From positions 120,950 to 184,949 of the forward strand of contig NZ_QNRK01000010.1 in NCBI RefSeq assembly GCF_003315135.1: 64,000 bases of DNA. The letters run 5' to 3'. Origin of the DNA: Roseiarcus fermentans. GTDB taxonomy: Bacteria; Pseudomonadota; Alphaproteobacteria; Rhizobiales; Beijerinckiaceae. The translations under genes and the position numbers were made by a program. This document shows, piece after piece, positions 1 to 8,081 of this stretch; the first letter of the stretch is position 1, and every line of letters begins with the position of its first letter. The notes under the pieces are model-generated. The model was given only the letters and a program-made list of their open reading frames with translations, did not search any database and was not told where the DNA came from.

Positions 1-2
1 CC

Positions 3-569
3 GAGCACTGGGTGCCGCAGCGCCGCAAGCGCATTTTCATCGTGGGATTCCGCGACAAGAGTTCATTCGACATTAACAAACTCAAGCTGCCAGAGGACGA
101 AGGCCCGACCCTTGGCTCGATCCTGGAACACGATGTCGACTCGAAATACACGTTAACGCCGCATCTATGGAAGTATCTCCAAGACTATGCAGCTAAGCAC
201 GCCAGAGCAGGCAATGGGTTCGGATGCAGTGTCTTCGGCCCGGACGATGTAACGAGGACCTTGTCGGCACGCTATTACAAAGACGGAAGCGAGATCCTCG
301 TCAGCCAGGGTGAGGGAAAGATTCCGCGCCGCCTCACGCCGCGAGAGTGCGCTCGGCTGATGGGCTATCCCGATAGCCACAAGATCCCGGTCTCCGACAC
401 GCAGGCTTATCGCCAATTCGGTAATTCCGTAGTCGTTCCCGCTGTGAAGTTCATCGCCCGGAACATGAAAAGGCATATCTATGCCGCAGTGGACGCGGAA
501 CGGCCAGAAGCCGCGCCGATCCGCAAGGTGACGCGTCCCGACCGCCAGGCGGCTGAGGCCCATGGCTGA
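3..569 (+). CDS. DNA cytosine-5 methyltransferase, C-terminal part (Dcm/EcoRII type)
   Basis: This is the C-terminal portion of a C5 cytosine methyltransferase; the N-terminal catalytic half lies left of the window. The open frame begins at the edge with a WVPQRRKRIFIVGF segment, which matches conserved motif VIII (QRRxR). The target-recognition region follows. It ends with the family's motif IX (RRLTPRECARLMGYPD) and motif X (YRQFGNSVVVPAV). These enzymes methylate the C5 of cytosine in a defined duplex site and protect it from the partner nuclease. The stop overlaps the start of the vsr-like gene by 8 bases, and an EcoRII-like nuclease follows, so the three genes form one restriction-modification unit. 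The CCWGG specificity suggested by the EcoRII-like partner is inference, because the recognition domain is only partly visible. Confidence 0.9.
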   Translation, partial: EHWVPQRRKRIFIVGFRDKSSFDINKLKLPEDEGPTLGSILEHDVDSKYTLTPHLWKYLQDYAAKHARAGNGFGCSVFGPDDVTRTLSARYYKDGSEILVSQGEGKIPRRLTPRECARLMGYPDSHKIPVSDTQAYRQFGNSVVVPAVKFIARNMKRHIYAAVDAERPEAAPIRKVTRPDRQAAEAHG

Positions 570-1017
570 CAGCGTTCCGCCGTCCGTCCGCAGTCGAATG
601 ATGTCTGGGATCAAAGCCAAGAACACGCGCCCCGAGATGGTGCTGCGCCGCGGCCTGCACGCGGCTGGATTTCGATATCGCCTACACGTCGAAGATCTTC
701 CCGGAAAACCAGATCTGGTCTTCCCAAGTCGGCGCGCGGTGATATTCGCGCATGGTTGCTTTTGGCATGGCCACAACTGCCCGCTATTCGTCTGGCCTAA
801 GACCCGCCCGGACTGGTGGCGCGCAAAGATCGCCCGCAACCGCGAGGTCGACGCCAGCGCTGTTCGTGTCCTGACGTCCGCTGGGTGGCGCATCGGCGTG
901 GTTTGGGAGTGCAGCTTCAAAGGACCTCGGCGTCTCCCCATCGAATCCGTTATCGAATCCTGCGCCGATTGGCTCAGGTCGGGTGCAAATTCTCTTGAGA
1001 TCAGAGGTCTTGAATGA
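562..1017 (+). CDS. vsr: Very short patch repair endonuclease (Vsr)
   Basis: A strand-specific mismatch endonuclease of 151 residues, the usual Vsr length. It nicks 5' to a T mispaired with G that arises by deamination of 5-methylcytosine at the methylase site. Visible signatures are the N-terminal SRMMSGIKAKNTRPE block, the PD-containing strand LPGKPDLVF with the metal-binding Asp, the HGCFWHGHNC zinc and active-site segment, and the C-terminal GWRIGVVWEC strand. In E. coli Vsr the residue before the first His is Thr; here it is Ala, and I recall variation at that position in the family. It overlaps the methyltransferase by 8 bases and the restriction endonuclease by 4 bases, which points to a translationally coupled operon. 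Confidence 0.93.
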   Translation: MADSVPPSVRSRMMSGIKAKNTRPEMVLRRGLHAAGFRYRLHVEDLPGKPDLVFPSRRAVIFAHGCFWHGHNCPLFVWPKTRPDWWRAKIARNREVDASAVRVLTSAGWRIGVVWECSFKGPRRLPIESVIESCADWLRSGANSLEIRGLE

Positions 1018-2234
1018 CGATTCGTCGCGGGCTTTTGAGCGATCTGTTCGTGGGGGTTGTTGCGAAGCGGCTCACCCTCGTCGAGGTCGTAACCGACCGG
1101 TCGAACCAGCACGAATTCCAAGGGACGCGCGCGCTACGAAAGCTGTTCGGCGACGAGGACCAGCGCCAGATCGAGACCCGCTTCGTCTGGCTGGGGGCCG
1201 AGCAGGAAGGGTTTTCCGAAGATGGCTTCGTGTCGTGGAGCAACGTCCGCAAGGGTAAGCCCCGCGCCCCTGAGTACCACCTCTATTACAGCAGCAATGC
1301 TGTGACGACTGCAATGCAACCGGGTGACACGATGTTCCTCGCCCGGCGTCCCGATGGTTCCGTCCTCGTTGTCATCACGCCTGGTTCCAGCACGGTAAAC
1401 TCGCAGCTCATGTGGCTCTTCGGCATCGACGAGCAGATAGAACTATTGGAAGAATACAAAGACATTAAGCATGAGCGGCAGGCAGAGTTAGACTTCGCCG
1501 CGCGATACGTCCTCGACGAGCTCGGCATCGAGATCGAGGAGTCCGAGAGCGACTTCCTAGATAACCTTCTCGTGCCTTTCGGCAAGGCCTTTCCGACAAC
1601 GGCGGCGTTCTCGGCGCTTGCGCGGTCGTCGCTGCCGGAGATTGACCCGCTCGACGGTGCCGACGCGGCCCTCATGGCGTGGCTTGAGCGCGAGGAGGCG
1701 CTGTTCCGGCGGTTGGAACGGGCCATCGTTTCAGAGCGGCTCAAGTCAGGTTTCATCGCGGGCGAGGATGCCGACGTCGACGGCTTCATCTCGTTCAGTC
1801 TGTCGGTCCAAAACAGGCGCAAGAGCAGGGCTGGGCAGAGCCTCGAAAACCACCTTGAGACGATTTTCAAGGCGCGCAAGCTCAAGTTCGACCGGGGCGC
1901 GACGACTGAGGGTAAGAAAAAGCCTGACTTCCTGTTCCCCGGCGGTGATGCCTACCGTGACGAAACGTTCCCGGCGGAAAAGTTGACGCTGCTCGGATCG
2001 AAATCGACCTGCAAGGACCGATGGCGGCAGGTCGTATCGGAGGGCGCGCGGGTGAAGGGCAAACACCTGATCACTTTGGAGCCGTCGATCTCCGAAACGC
2101 AGACGGACGAAATGAAGTCTTTCGAATTGCAACTCATATTGCCTAAGGCACTTCATTCAACGTACAGACCTGCGCAGCAGGCGTGGTTGATGGACCTTGC
2201 GGGATTCCTTGCACTTGTTGAAAGCCGCCGTTAG
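1014..2234 (+). CDS. Type II restriction endonuclease, EcoRII family
   Basis: A 406-residue endonuclease. The C-terminal third carries the EcoRII-C catalytic fold: PD at residues 304-305, Tyr314, Lys330, Lys334 and the block STCKDRWRQVV, followed by KHLITLEPSIS. The spacing from Asp305 to Tyr314 (9), Lys330 (25) and Lys334 (29) equals the spacing of the EcoRII active-site residues Asp299, Tyr308, Lys324 and Lys328 as I recall them, so the enzyme looks intact. The N-terminal region (about 1-170) has the EcoRII-N effector-like pattern. The gene starts 4 bases inside vsr (ATGA overlap). EcoRII cuts before CCWGG and needs two sites; sharing that specificity is inference from the family and from the Dcm/Vsr partners. 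Confidence 0.9.
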   Translation: MTIRRGLLSDLFVGVVAKRLTLVEVVTDRSNQHEFQGTRALRKLFGDEDQRQIETRFVWLGAEQEGFSEDGFVSWSNVRKGKPRAPEYHLYYSSNAVTTAMQPGDTMFLARRPDGSVLVVITPGSSTVNSQLMWLFGIDEQIELLEEYKDIKHERQAELDFAARYVLDELGIEIEESESDFLDNLLVPFGKAFPTTAAFSALARSSLPEIDPLDGADAALMAWLEREEALFRRLERAIVSERLKSGFIAGEDADVDGFISFSLSVQNRRKSRAGQSLENHLETIFKARKLKFDRGATTEGKKKPDFLFPGGDAYRDETFPAEKLTLLGSKSTCKDRWRQVVSEGARVKGKHLITLEPSISETQTDEMKSFELQLILPKALHSTYRPAQQAWLMDLAGFLALVESRR

Positions 2235-2355
2235 GGCTCATTTCATTCGACAATTTGGAAGGCCATTAGTGCCGCGGTGTCCTGGCTCGCGGAGCCCGCC
2301 CGTCGCGCCGGGCGCCGTTCGACAGGCGCCCGCCGCCGTGCTAGCGGCTCGGGCG

Positions 2356-2847
2356 ATGAATCGCCCGCTTCTCCTCGAAGACCTGGCCGCGCGCCTGCCC
2401 GCCAAGGCGCGCCTGATCGGCATCGACTTGGGCACGAAGACGATCGGGCTGGCGCTGTCCGACGTCGAGCGGCGGCTGGCTTCGCCGCTGAGGACATTGC
2501 CCCGAACCGTGTTCCAGAAGGACGCCGACGCGCTGCTCGCGATCTTCGCCGAATTCGAGATCGCCGCCCTGGTGCTCGGCCTGCCGCTCGATCTCGAGGG
2601 GCGCGACGGGCCGCGGGCGCAATCGACCCGCGCCTTCGCGCGCAACCTCGCGACCCGAACCGATCTGCCGATCGCCTTCTGGGACGAGCGGTTCTCCACC
2701 GCCGTCGTGCTCCGGTCGCTGATCGAGAACGACGTATCGAGGGCGAGGCGGGCGGAAGTGATCGACAAGATGGCCGCGGCCTACATTCTCCAGGGCGCCC
2801 TCGACCGGCTGGCGGCGCTCGCCGCCGGGCGGGGAACGCCCGGCTGA
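2356..2847 (+). CDS. ruvX: Putative pre-16S rRNA nuclease / Holliday junction resolvase-like protein (YqgF/RuvX)
   Basis: An RNase H-fold protein of the YqgF family, implicated in maturing the 16S rRNA 5' end; the older resolvase annotation persists. The RNase H strand with its catalytic Asp is seen in LIGIDLGTKTIGLALSD. The second block is LGLPLDLEGRDGPRA and the third is PIAFWDERFSTA. The C-terminal KMAAAYILQGALD helix also fits. ATG at 2356 gives 163 residues, normal for the family. An in-frame extension to 2197 would add a Pro/Arg-rich leader unlike any homologue and would overlap the upstream nuclease, so I rejected it. The gene is separated from the restriction genes by about 120 bases. 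Confidence 0.9.
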   Translation: MNRPLLLEDLAARLPAKARLIGIDLGTKTIGLALSDVERRLASPLRTLPRTVFQKDADALLAIFAEFEIAALVLGLPLDLEGRDGPRAQSTRAFARNLATRTDLPIAFWDERFSTAVVLRSLIENDVSRARRAEVIDKMAAAYILQGALDRLAALAAGRGTPG

Positions 2848-3016
2848 GCCCGCGCGAAAGGCTGCCGCAAGGCTTGCGCACAACGGGAAAAAAGGCGTCT
2901 AATCGCGGCAGGGCGGGCAAAAGGTCGAATCGGCCGCGCGGACAGCGCGTGGCGTCCTCCTGCGTGCGCCACGGAATCGGCGTCGGTTCCGTCAACGCGT
3001 TCGGGTGACGGATGGC

Positions 3017-3355
3017 ATGGTTGGCCGGAGCGGGGATTTGAAGCGCAAGGCCGCGGCCCGCGCGCTTCCGAAGCGCGACGACGCGGCGGGGGAGCGCGAA
3101 GCGGACGGGCCGGGCAGGGGCGTCGCCAGTCGCGAGGCGCTCGACGTCGCCAGCTACATATCCGACATGACCGCGCAACTCGAGGCGATGGCGCTCGCCG
3201 CCGGCCTCGATCTGCTCGGCTATTTCCTCGGCATGGCGCGCTCGGAGGCGGACATGTTCGTGCGCACCAACGAGAGCGACGAGGACGACCACGGGCTCGA
3301 CGGCCTTGCCGACGAGGGCCAGGCGGCGTTCGGCGGTCCGGAAGACGAGGACTGA
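3017..3355 (+). CDS. Small conserved alphaproteobacterial protein of unknown function
   Basis: A 112-residue protein starting at the ATG at 3017; an alternative GTG lies 12 bases upstream. The first 45 residues are charged and probably disordered. Residues of about 48-80 form a hydrophobic helical stretch around the phrase SYISDMTAQLEAMALAAGLD, followed by LLGYFLGMARSEAD. The tail is strongly acidic (DEDDHGLDGL, then PEDED). I recognise the helical core as similar to short uncharacterised proteins of Rhizobiales but can name no function. No signal peptide or clear transmembrane span is present. It ends 16 bases before the dprA stop on the opposite strand. Confidence 0.6.
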   Translation: MVGRSGDLKRKAAARALPKRDDAAGEREADGPGRGVASREALDVASYISDMTAQLEAMALAAGLDLLGYFLGMARSEADMFVRTNESDEDDHGLDGLADEGQAAFGGPEDED

Positions 3356-3371
3356 AGCCGGCGCTGGGCGG

Positions 3372-4607
3372 TCACGCGGTCTCGTCGCCGGACGGCCGCA
3401 GCGCGACCCGGTCGCCGCCCGAGAACTCGACCCGTCCCGCGAGTTCGAGCTCCATCAGCGCGATGCGCACGTCCCGCGCCGGGAGATTGGCCGCGCGGGC
3501 GAGGTCGTCGAGCGTGATCGGCGCCGGGCCGAGCAGGTCGACGACGCTGTCGCGCGCCGCGTCCGCGCCGTCGCGGGCGAGATAGGCGGCGCCGGCCGCT
3601 TCGTCGAGTTCGTCGCCCGGCGTGACGCGCGGGATTCCTTCCGGGTCGACGCCGAGGAGCGGCTGCTCCCCCCAGAGCGGCTCGCCTGCGCCGCCCGCTT
3701 CGTCGAGCGCGGCGAACAGGTCGGCCGAATGCGCCGGGGCGAGCGCCGCCACCACGTCCTCGGCCGAGGTGCACATGAGCGCGCCCTGCTTGAGAAGGTC
3801 GTTGGTCCCTTCGGCGCGGGGATCGAGCGGCGAACCGGGGGTGGCGAACACCTGGCGGTTCTGCTCGAGGGCGAAGCGGGCGGTGATGAGCGAGCCCGAG
3901 CCGCGCGCCGCCTCGACCACCACCGTCCCGACCGCGAGCCCCGAGACGATGCGGTTGCGGCGCGGGAAGTCGCGCCCGCGCGGCTCCCACCCGATCGGCA
4001 TTTCCGACACCACCGCGCCGTGCTCGACCATCCGCTCGATCAGCGGGATGGCGTCGTCGGGGTAGGGGCGGGCGTGGCCGCCGGCGAGCACCCCGACCGT
4101 CCCGGTTTCCAGGCTCGCGACATGGGCGCGGTGGTCGATGCCGCGCGCCAGCCCCGACACGATGACGTAGCCCGCCTGCCCGACGCCGCGCGCCAGCCGC
4201 TCGGCGAAGGTCAGCCCCGCAGCCGACGCGTTGCGCGATCCGACGATCGCCACCGCCGGCTGCTGCAGCGCCTCCTCGCGCCCGCGAAACGCGAGCACCG
4301 GCGGGGCGGAGTCGATGCGGCGCAGGGCGGGGGGATAGTCGGACTCGCCGAGGGCGACGAAACGCACCCCGAGCGTGCGCGCGAGCGAAAGCTCGCGCTC
4401 GACCTCCTCGGCGGTGGCGACCCGGATCGTCCGCCGCGCCCCGCCGCGGCGGGCGAGGTCCGGCAGCGCCTCGAGCGCGGCCCGCGCCCCGCCGCAGGAA
4501 TTCACCAAAGCGCGAAAGGTGCGCGGCCCGACGTTTTCGGAGCGGATCAGGCGCAGCCAGTCGAACAGCTGGTCGTCGGACAAGCGCGCGGGCGGCTTGG
4601 TCGCCAT
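3372..4607 (-). CDS. dprA: DNA processing protein DprA
   Basis: DprA binds incoming single-stranded DNA during natural transformation and loads RecA. The protein has 411 residues. An N-terminal helical SAM-like part (LSDDQLFDWLRLIRSENVGP) precedes the Rossmann-fold DprA core, seen as AVAIVGSRNASAAG, VSGLARGID, GVLAGG and FPRRNRIVSGLA, with GSLITARFALEQNRQVFATPG later. The C-terminal winged-helix domain typical of alphaproteobacterial DprA is present from about residue 345 to the end. I chose ATG 4607 because it shares one base with the plsY stop (TGATG); a GTG one codon upstream is possible. It lies downstream of plsY and the pyrC homologue on the same strand, a common alphaproteobacterial order. 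Confidence 0.95.
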   Translation of the reverse strand: MATKPPARLSDDQLFDWLRLIRSENVGPRTFRALVNSCGGARAALEALPDLARRGGARRTIRVATAEEVERELSLARTLGVRFVALGESDYPPALRRIDSAPPVLAFRGREEALQQPAVAIVGSRNASAAGLTFAERLARGVGQAGYVIVSGLARGIDHRAHVASLETGTVGVLAGGHARPYPDDAIPLIERMVEHGAVVSEMPIGWEPRGRDFPRRNRIVSGLAVGTVVVEAARGSGSLITARFALEQNRQVFATPGSPLDPRAEGTNDLLKQGALMCTSAEDVVAALAPAHSADLFAALDEAGGAGEPLWGEQPLLGVDPEGIPRVTPGDELDEAAGAAYLARDGADAARDSVVDLLGPAPITLDDLARAANLPARDVRIALMELELAGRVEFSGGDRVALRPSGDETA

Positions 4608-5203
4608 CACGCCTTACCGATCTTCGATTCCGTCCCGGCGACGAGCCGCCCGATGTTGGCGCTGTGCTTGAACCAGACGAGGGCGGCGAGCAGCGCGAAC
4701 ACGAGTCCCGCGTCCGGCGGGCCAACCGCCCAGGCCACGATCGGCGAGACGACGGTGGCGGAGAGCGCAGCGGCCGAGGAATAGCGGGTCGCGGCGGCGA
4801 CGGCGAGCCAGGTGACGGCGAAGGCGATCGCGGCCGGCCAGGCGACGCCGATCAGCCCGCCGAGGAAGGTCGCGACCCCCTTGCCGCCGCGAAACCTCAG
4901 CCAGACCGGATAGAGGTGGCCGATGATCGCCCCGGCGGCGGCGGGAAGCGCGGCCGCCGGGCCGAAAGCCCAGGCGCCGAGCAGGACGGCGGCGGTCGCC
5001 TTGAGGGCGTCGAGGACGAGCGTGGCGGCGGCGAGGTCCTTGCGGCCGGTGCGCAGGACGTTGGTGGCGCCGATGTTGCCCGAGCCGATGGCGCGCAGGT
5101 CGCCCGCCCCGGCGAGCCGGGTCAGGACGAGGCCGAACGGGATCGAGCCGAGCAGGTAGCCGAGCGCCAGCGCCAGCGCCGCTCCGTAGGAAACCCCGAC
5201 CAT
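4607..5203 (-). CDS. plsY: Glycerol-3-phosphate acyltransferase PlsY
   Basis: An integral membrane acyltransferase of 198 residues that moves the acyl group from acyl phosphate to sn-glycerol-3-phosphate, the first committed step of phospholipid synthesis. The three conserved cytoplasmic loops are visible: GSIPFGLVL near the N terminus, then [13 protein letters not shown], and [20 protein letters not shown]. About five hydrophobic spans separate them. The stop overlaps the dprA start by one base, and the pyrC-like gene ends 33 bases upstream, so the three genes are probably co-transcribed. Confidence 0.96.
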   Translation of the reverse strand: MVGVSYGAALALALGYLLGSIPFGLVLTRLAGAGDLRAIGSGNIGATNVLRTGRKDLAAATLVLDALKATAAVLLGAWAFGPAAALPAAAGAIIGHLYPVWLRFRGGKGVATFLGGLIGVAWPAAIAFAVTWLAVAAATRYSSAAALSATVVSPIVAWAVGPPDAGLVFALLAALVWFKHSANIGRLVAGTESKIGKA

Positions 5204-5236
5204 GCCCGCTCCATTTCGCTTCTGTTGGAAGCGAGA

Positions 5237-6526
5237 CTATTCGTTGGCCACGAGGCCGGCAACCAGCGTCAGCTTCACCCGGCCCTCGAGCCGCGCCGCG
5301 TCGAACGGAGTGTTGCGGCAGCGCGAATGCAGGTCTGCGGGGTCGAGCACGTAGGGCGCGTCCGGATCGAAGCGGATCAGGTCGGCGGGCGCGCCGACGC
5401 AGAGGCGGCCGACCGGCAGGCGCAGGATTTGCGCCGGCCGCAGCGTCATCGCGCGGATCAGCCGCGGCAGGCTGAGGTGTCCGGCGGTCACCAGGCGCAG
5501 GCTCGCCGACAGCATGGTCTCGACGCCGATCGCGCCGGTCGCGGCCTCGGCGAACGGCAGGCGCTTGGTCTCGACGTCCTGCGGATCGTGGTCGGAGCAG
5601 ATCACGTCGATCACGCCGTCGGCCAGCGCTTCCACCAGCGCCATGCGTTCGTCCTCGCCGCGCAGCGGCGGGCTGAGCTTCAGGAACGTGCGGTAGTCGC
5701 CGACGTCGAGCTCGTTGAGGCTGACGCTGTTGATCGAGACGCCGCAGGTCGCGCCGCATCCCGCGTCCCGGGCGCGGCGCATCGCCTCGATCGACAGGCG
5801 GTTGGAGATCATCTGCGCGTGGTAGCGCGGGCCGGTGAGCGCGACGAGGCGCAGGTCGCGCTCGAGCGCGACCGTTTCGGCTTCGCGCGGCACGCCGGGC
5901 AGGCCGAGCCAGCTCGCCCTGAGGCCCTCGGCGACCACGCCCTCGCCCTTGAGCGAAGCGTCCTCGCACACCGGCGCGACGAGGGCGTCGAAGTCGCGCG
6001 CATAGGTCATTGCGCGGCGCATGGTCTGGGCGTCGGCGACCGAGCGCGATCCGTCGGAGAACAGAATCGCGCCGGCCTCCGCGAGCAGCCCGATCTCGGC
6101 GATTTCCCGGCCCGCGAGGCCCTTGGTCAGGGCGGCCGAGGGAAAGATGCGGACCTTCGAATCGTCGCCGGCGCGGCGCAGGATGAAGTCGACCATCGCC
6201 GGATCGTCGACCGGCGGACTGGCGTCGGGCCGGACGACGACGCTCGTCACCCCGCCCGCCGCGGCCGCCGCGCTGAGGCTGGCGATCGTCTCGCGATGCT
6301 CGGCGCCCGGCTCGCCGACGAAGGCGCGCATGTCGACGAGGCCCGGGGCCACGACGTCGCCGGCGCAGTCGACGACGCGCGCGCCTTCGGGGATCTGGTC
6401 CCGGTTCACCGCCGGTCCGACGGCCGCGATGACGCCGTCGCGGACCAGCAATCCGCCGCGGACCTCGGTCTCGCGCTCCGGGTCGACGAGGCGGGCGTTG
6501 AGAAGAGCGACGGGCGGCGCTGACAT
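5237..6526 (-). CDS. Dihydroorotase homologue (PyrC-like) lacking the zinc-binding HxH motif
   Basis: A 429-residue amidohydrolase-family protein of the dihydroorotase class. Conserved framework segments include PGLVD at residues 61-65, EHRETIASLSAAAAAGGVT, and the C-terminal LTLRPAQILRL with PADLIRFDPDA. The catalytic DxHxHxR motif is replaced by DMRAFVG (His to Arg67 and Phe69, Arg to Gly71), and the later SDHAPH-type motif reads SDHDPQ. It is therefore likely to be non-catalytic, like the PyrC' partner that scaffolds aspartate carbamoyltransferase in some proteobacteria. Many alphaproteobacterial genomes pair this form with pyrB and keep an active PyrC elsewhere. No pyrB is visible here. 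It precedes plsY by 33 bases. Confidence 0.85.
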   Translation of the reverse strand: MSAPPVALLNARLVDPERETEVRGGLLVRDGVIAAVGPAVNRDQIPEGARVVDCAGDVVAPGLVDMRAFVGEPGAEHRETIASLSAAAAAGGVTSVVVRPDASPPVDDPAMVDFILRRAGDDSKVRIFPSAALTKGLAGREIAEIGLLAEAGAILFSDGSRSVADAQTMRRAMTYARDFDALVAPVCEDASLKGEGVVAEGLRASWLGLPGVPREAETVALERDLRLVALTGPRYHAQMISNRLSIEAMRRARDAGCGATCGVSINSVSLNELDVGDYRTFLKLSPPLRGEDERMALVEALADGVIDVICSDHDPQDVETKRLPFAEAATGAIGVETMLSASLRLVTAGHLSLPRLIRAMTLRPAQILRLPVGRLCVGAPADLIRFDPDAPYVLDPADLHSRCRNTPFDAARLEGRVKLTLVAGLVANE

Positions 6527-6625
6527 GGGCGGCGCTTAGCGAGCGCGCGGCGCGATTGCAAGCGCTCCCGAAAGGCGCGCCCCGTTGGCGCGGCCCCTGC
6601 GCTGCCGCCGAGTGTCAAGAAAACA

Positions 6626-6656
6626 TGACACGTCATGGTGACAAGCGATCTCGACA
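6626..6656 (+). promoter_or_regulatory. Phased GACA elements upstream of repeat protein A
   Basis: Three GACA cores start at 6627, 6640 and 6653, exactly 13 bases apart, within TGACAC, TGACAA and TCGACA. A reverse-oriented TGTCA lies just upstream at 6613-6617. The cluster is about 105 bases upstream of the ATG at 6762 and resembles the longer array in front of the paralogous gene at 8082. Regular spacing suggests a multi-site DNA-binding protein. The regulator is unknown. Confidence 0.5.
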
Positions 6657-6761
6657 CATTTGCGGCGTCGCCGTACAAGACGACGGCGGTCGCGGGCAGG
6701 CGGCGACGCAGAGGGGAATGAACGAACCGCCGCGGAACGACCTGAAGAAAGCGGTGCGACA

Positions 6762-7601
6762 ATGGCGATCGAACAGCGAACATATGCCAATTCCGAGACG
6801 GCCAGGGCGGCGATGGACGAGCTGTCTTCGCAAGGCTTCTCCGACGTGGAGGCCTCTTTCGGGCCGGATCGGGTGCGGGTCGCCGTGAACGCGCCCTTCG
6901 GCGAGGGCCAGCGCGCGGCGCAGATTCTCGACCGCCACGGGCCGATGGCGTCGGGCGAGGCGGACGCGGGCGCCGGGTCGCCGACGGCCGCGCCGGCGTT
7001 CGATTGCGCGAAGATCAAGGACTCGGCCGCCCCGCTGTCGGAGTTCTTCGGCTGGAGCGTCCTGAACGACGCCCGCTCGCCCTTCTGGCCCGAGGCGCTG
7101 GTCGACGATCCGACTCCGCTGTCGACCCGGATGGGCTGGTCGGTGCTCGAGCTGGTGAAAGAGGGGGCCGATTCGAAGATCAAGGACCCGGCCACCCCGC
7201 TCTCGGACCTCTTGGGCTGGCGGGTCCTGAGCGACTACAAGTCCCCGTTCTGGCCGGAGGCGTTGATCGACGATCCGACTCCGCTGTCGAAAAGGTTCGG
7301 CTGGCCGGTCCTGCTCGGCCCGTCCAGCGGCGCAGGGCGCAGCCAACCCGTCGCGGCCGCGCCGCAGGACGCGCGACCGGTCGAAGCCCCCGGGGTCGAG
7401 GCCGTCCAGGCGCCGGCAGCCGAGGAGCCGAGCCGGGAGGAGGCGGTCGAGGCGCCGGCCGGCGAGGAGCCGATCCGGGAGGAGGCCGTCGCGGCGCCCG
7501 CCCCCGGGGCGCCGAGCCGGGAAGAGGAAGAACCGCCTCGCGCCGGCCAGACGAAAGAGCGCAAGCGCGGTCGCCGGCCCGCGCGCCCGAACAAGTCCTG
7601 A
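6762..7601 (+). CDS. Repeat protein A: stress-protein-like N-domain, four PLSxxxGW repeats, Glu/Pro-rich and basic tail
   Basis: A 279-residue cytoplasmic protein of unknown function. Residues 1-62 (MAIEQRTYANSETARAAMDE onward) resemble the small alpha/beta domain of general stress proteins such as YflT/GSP17M. Residues 86-183 hold four units with the consensus P-[TA]-x-P-L-S-x3-G-W-x-V-L, alternating long units ending SPFWPEAL with short ones starting DDPTPLS. Residues 190-260 are Pro/Ala/Glu-rich with three copies of an EAPA-x-EEP-x-REEAV-like unit. The last 20 residues are basic (KERKRGRRPARPNKS). No signal peptide or membrane span is visible. I chose ATG 6762 because the paralogue at 8082 begins identically (MAIE) and upstream sequence similarity stops there. 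The basic tail could bind nucleic acid (inference). Confidence 0.8.
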   Translation: MAIEQRTYANSETARAAMDELSSQGFSDVEASFGPDRVRVAVNAPFGEGQRAAQILDRHGPMASGEADAGAGSPTAAPAFDCAKIKDSAAPLSEFFGWSVLNDARSPFWPEALVDDPTPLSTRMGWSVLELVKEGADSKIKDPATPLSDLLGWRVLSDYKSPFWPEALIDDPTPLSKRFGWPVLLGPSSGAGRSQPVAAAPQDARPVEAPGVEAVQAPAAEEPSREEAVEAPAGEEPIREEAVAAPAPGAPSREEEEPPRAGQTKERKRGRRPARPNKS

Positions 7602-7921
7602 CTCCCGGACGGAAGTGCGAAGGCCGCAAGGACGTCAGCGGGGGGCGGCGGCGCCGAAACCGGCTGGCGCGCGGTGCGGAATGCGCGCCGTTTCCGCGAC
7701 GCGTCGCGAATCGGGTGAGCCGCGCTGGCGGCGACTGGACAGCGTCCCGCCCGAATGCTGCGGCGCCGTGTCGCAGGGAGATCGGGTCCGCGGCGACGCG
7801 CGCGCTCGGGCGAGCGGAGATCGGGGCCCTCGGCAGGCGCCGCCGGACCGGCCGGGAGGTTCGGCAACGCGCGGCGGTCGAACCTTCGCGCCGCGACAGG
7901 GGCCTGCAAGGGGCGCCCGAA
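7602..7921. other. Gene-free spacer between the two repeat-protein genes
   Basis: About 320 bases of high-GC sequence without a frame showing recognisable protein features. The base composition changes sharply at 7921, where the AT-richer TGACAA array begins. No convincing hairpin terminator was found after the first gene. Confidence 0.5.
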
Positions 7922-7979
7922 TGACAAGAAGAGATGACAAACTGAAGTGACAACTAAACTTGACAAACAATTCTCGACA
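7922..7979 (+). promoter_or_regulatory. Array of TGACAA direct repeats at 13-base spacing
   Basis: TGACAA occurs at 7922, 7935, 7948 and 7961, exactly 13 bases apart, followed by a TCGACA at 7974 that is one base out of phase. The array is AT-rich in an otherwise very GC-rich neighbourhood and lies about 100 bases upstream of the ATG at 8082. TTGACA at 7960-7965 also matches a -35 element, so the array may overlap the promoter. A similar but shorter set precedes the paralogous gene at 6762. A cooperative activator or repressor binding site is the likeliest reading. Confidence 0.6.
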
Positions 7980-8081
7980 CCCGTGCTCCGCGGCCGTACA
8001 ATACCCGACGGCGGTCGCGTTACGGCGGCGGCGCGATGGGGAAGGATGCCGCCACAGCGTTGAAAAGAAAGCGGTGCCACG

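Noticed and set aside
2197..2355. Longer N terminus for the YqgF/RuvX protein
   Set aside because: The extension overlaps the nuclease gene, is Pro/Arg-rich and precedes the conserved start of the family.
4664..6523. Long plus-strand frame opposite plsY and the dihydroorotase homologue
   Set aside because: Its product is charged, repetitive and unrecognisable, while both minus-strand genes are well supported.
7922..7966. CRISPR-like or tandem repeat array
   Set aside because: The repeated unit is only six bases at 13-base spacing, far too short for CRISPR repeats and spacers; a regulator-binding array fits better.
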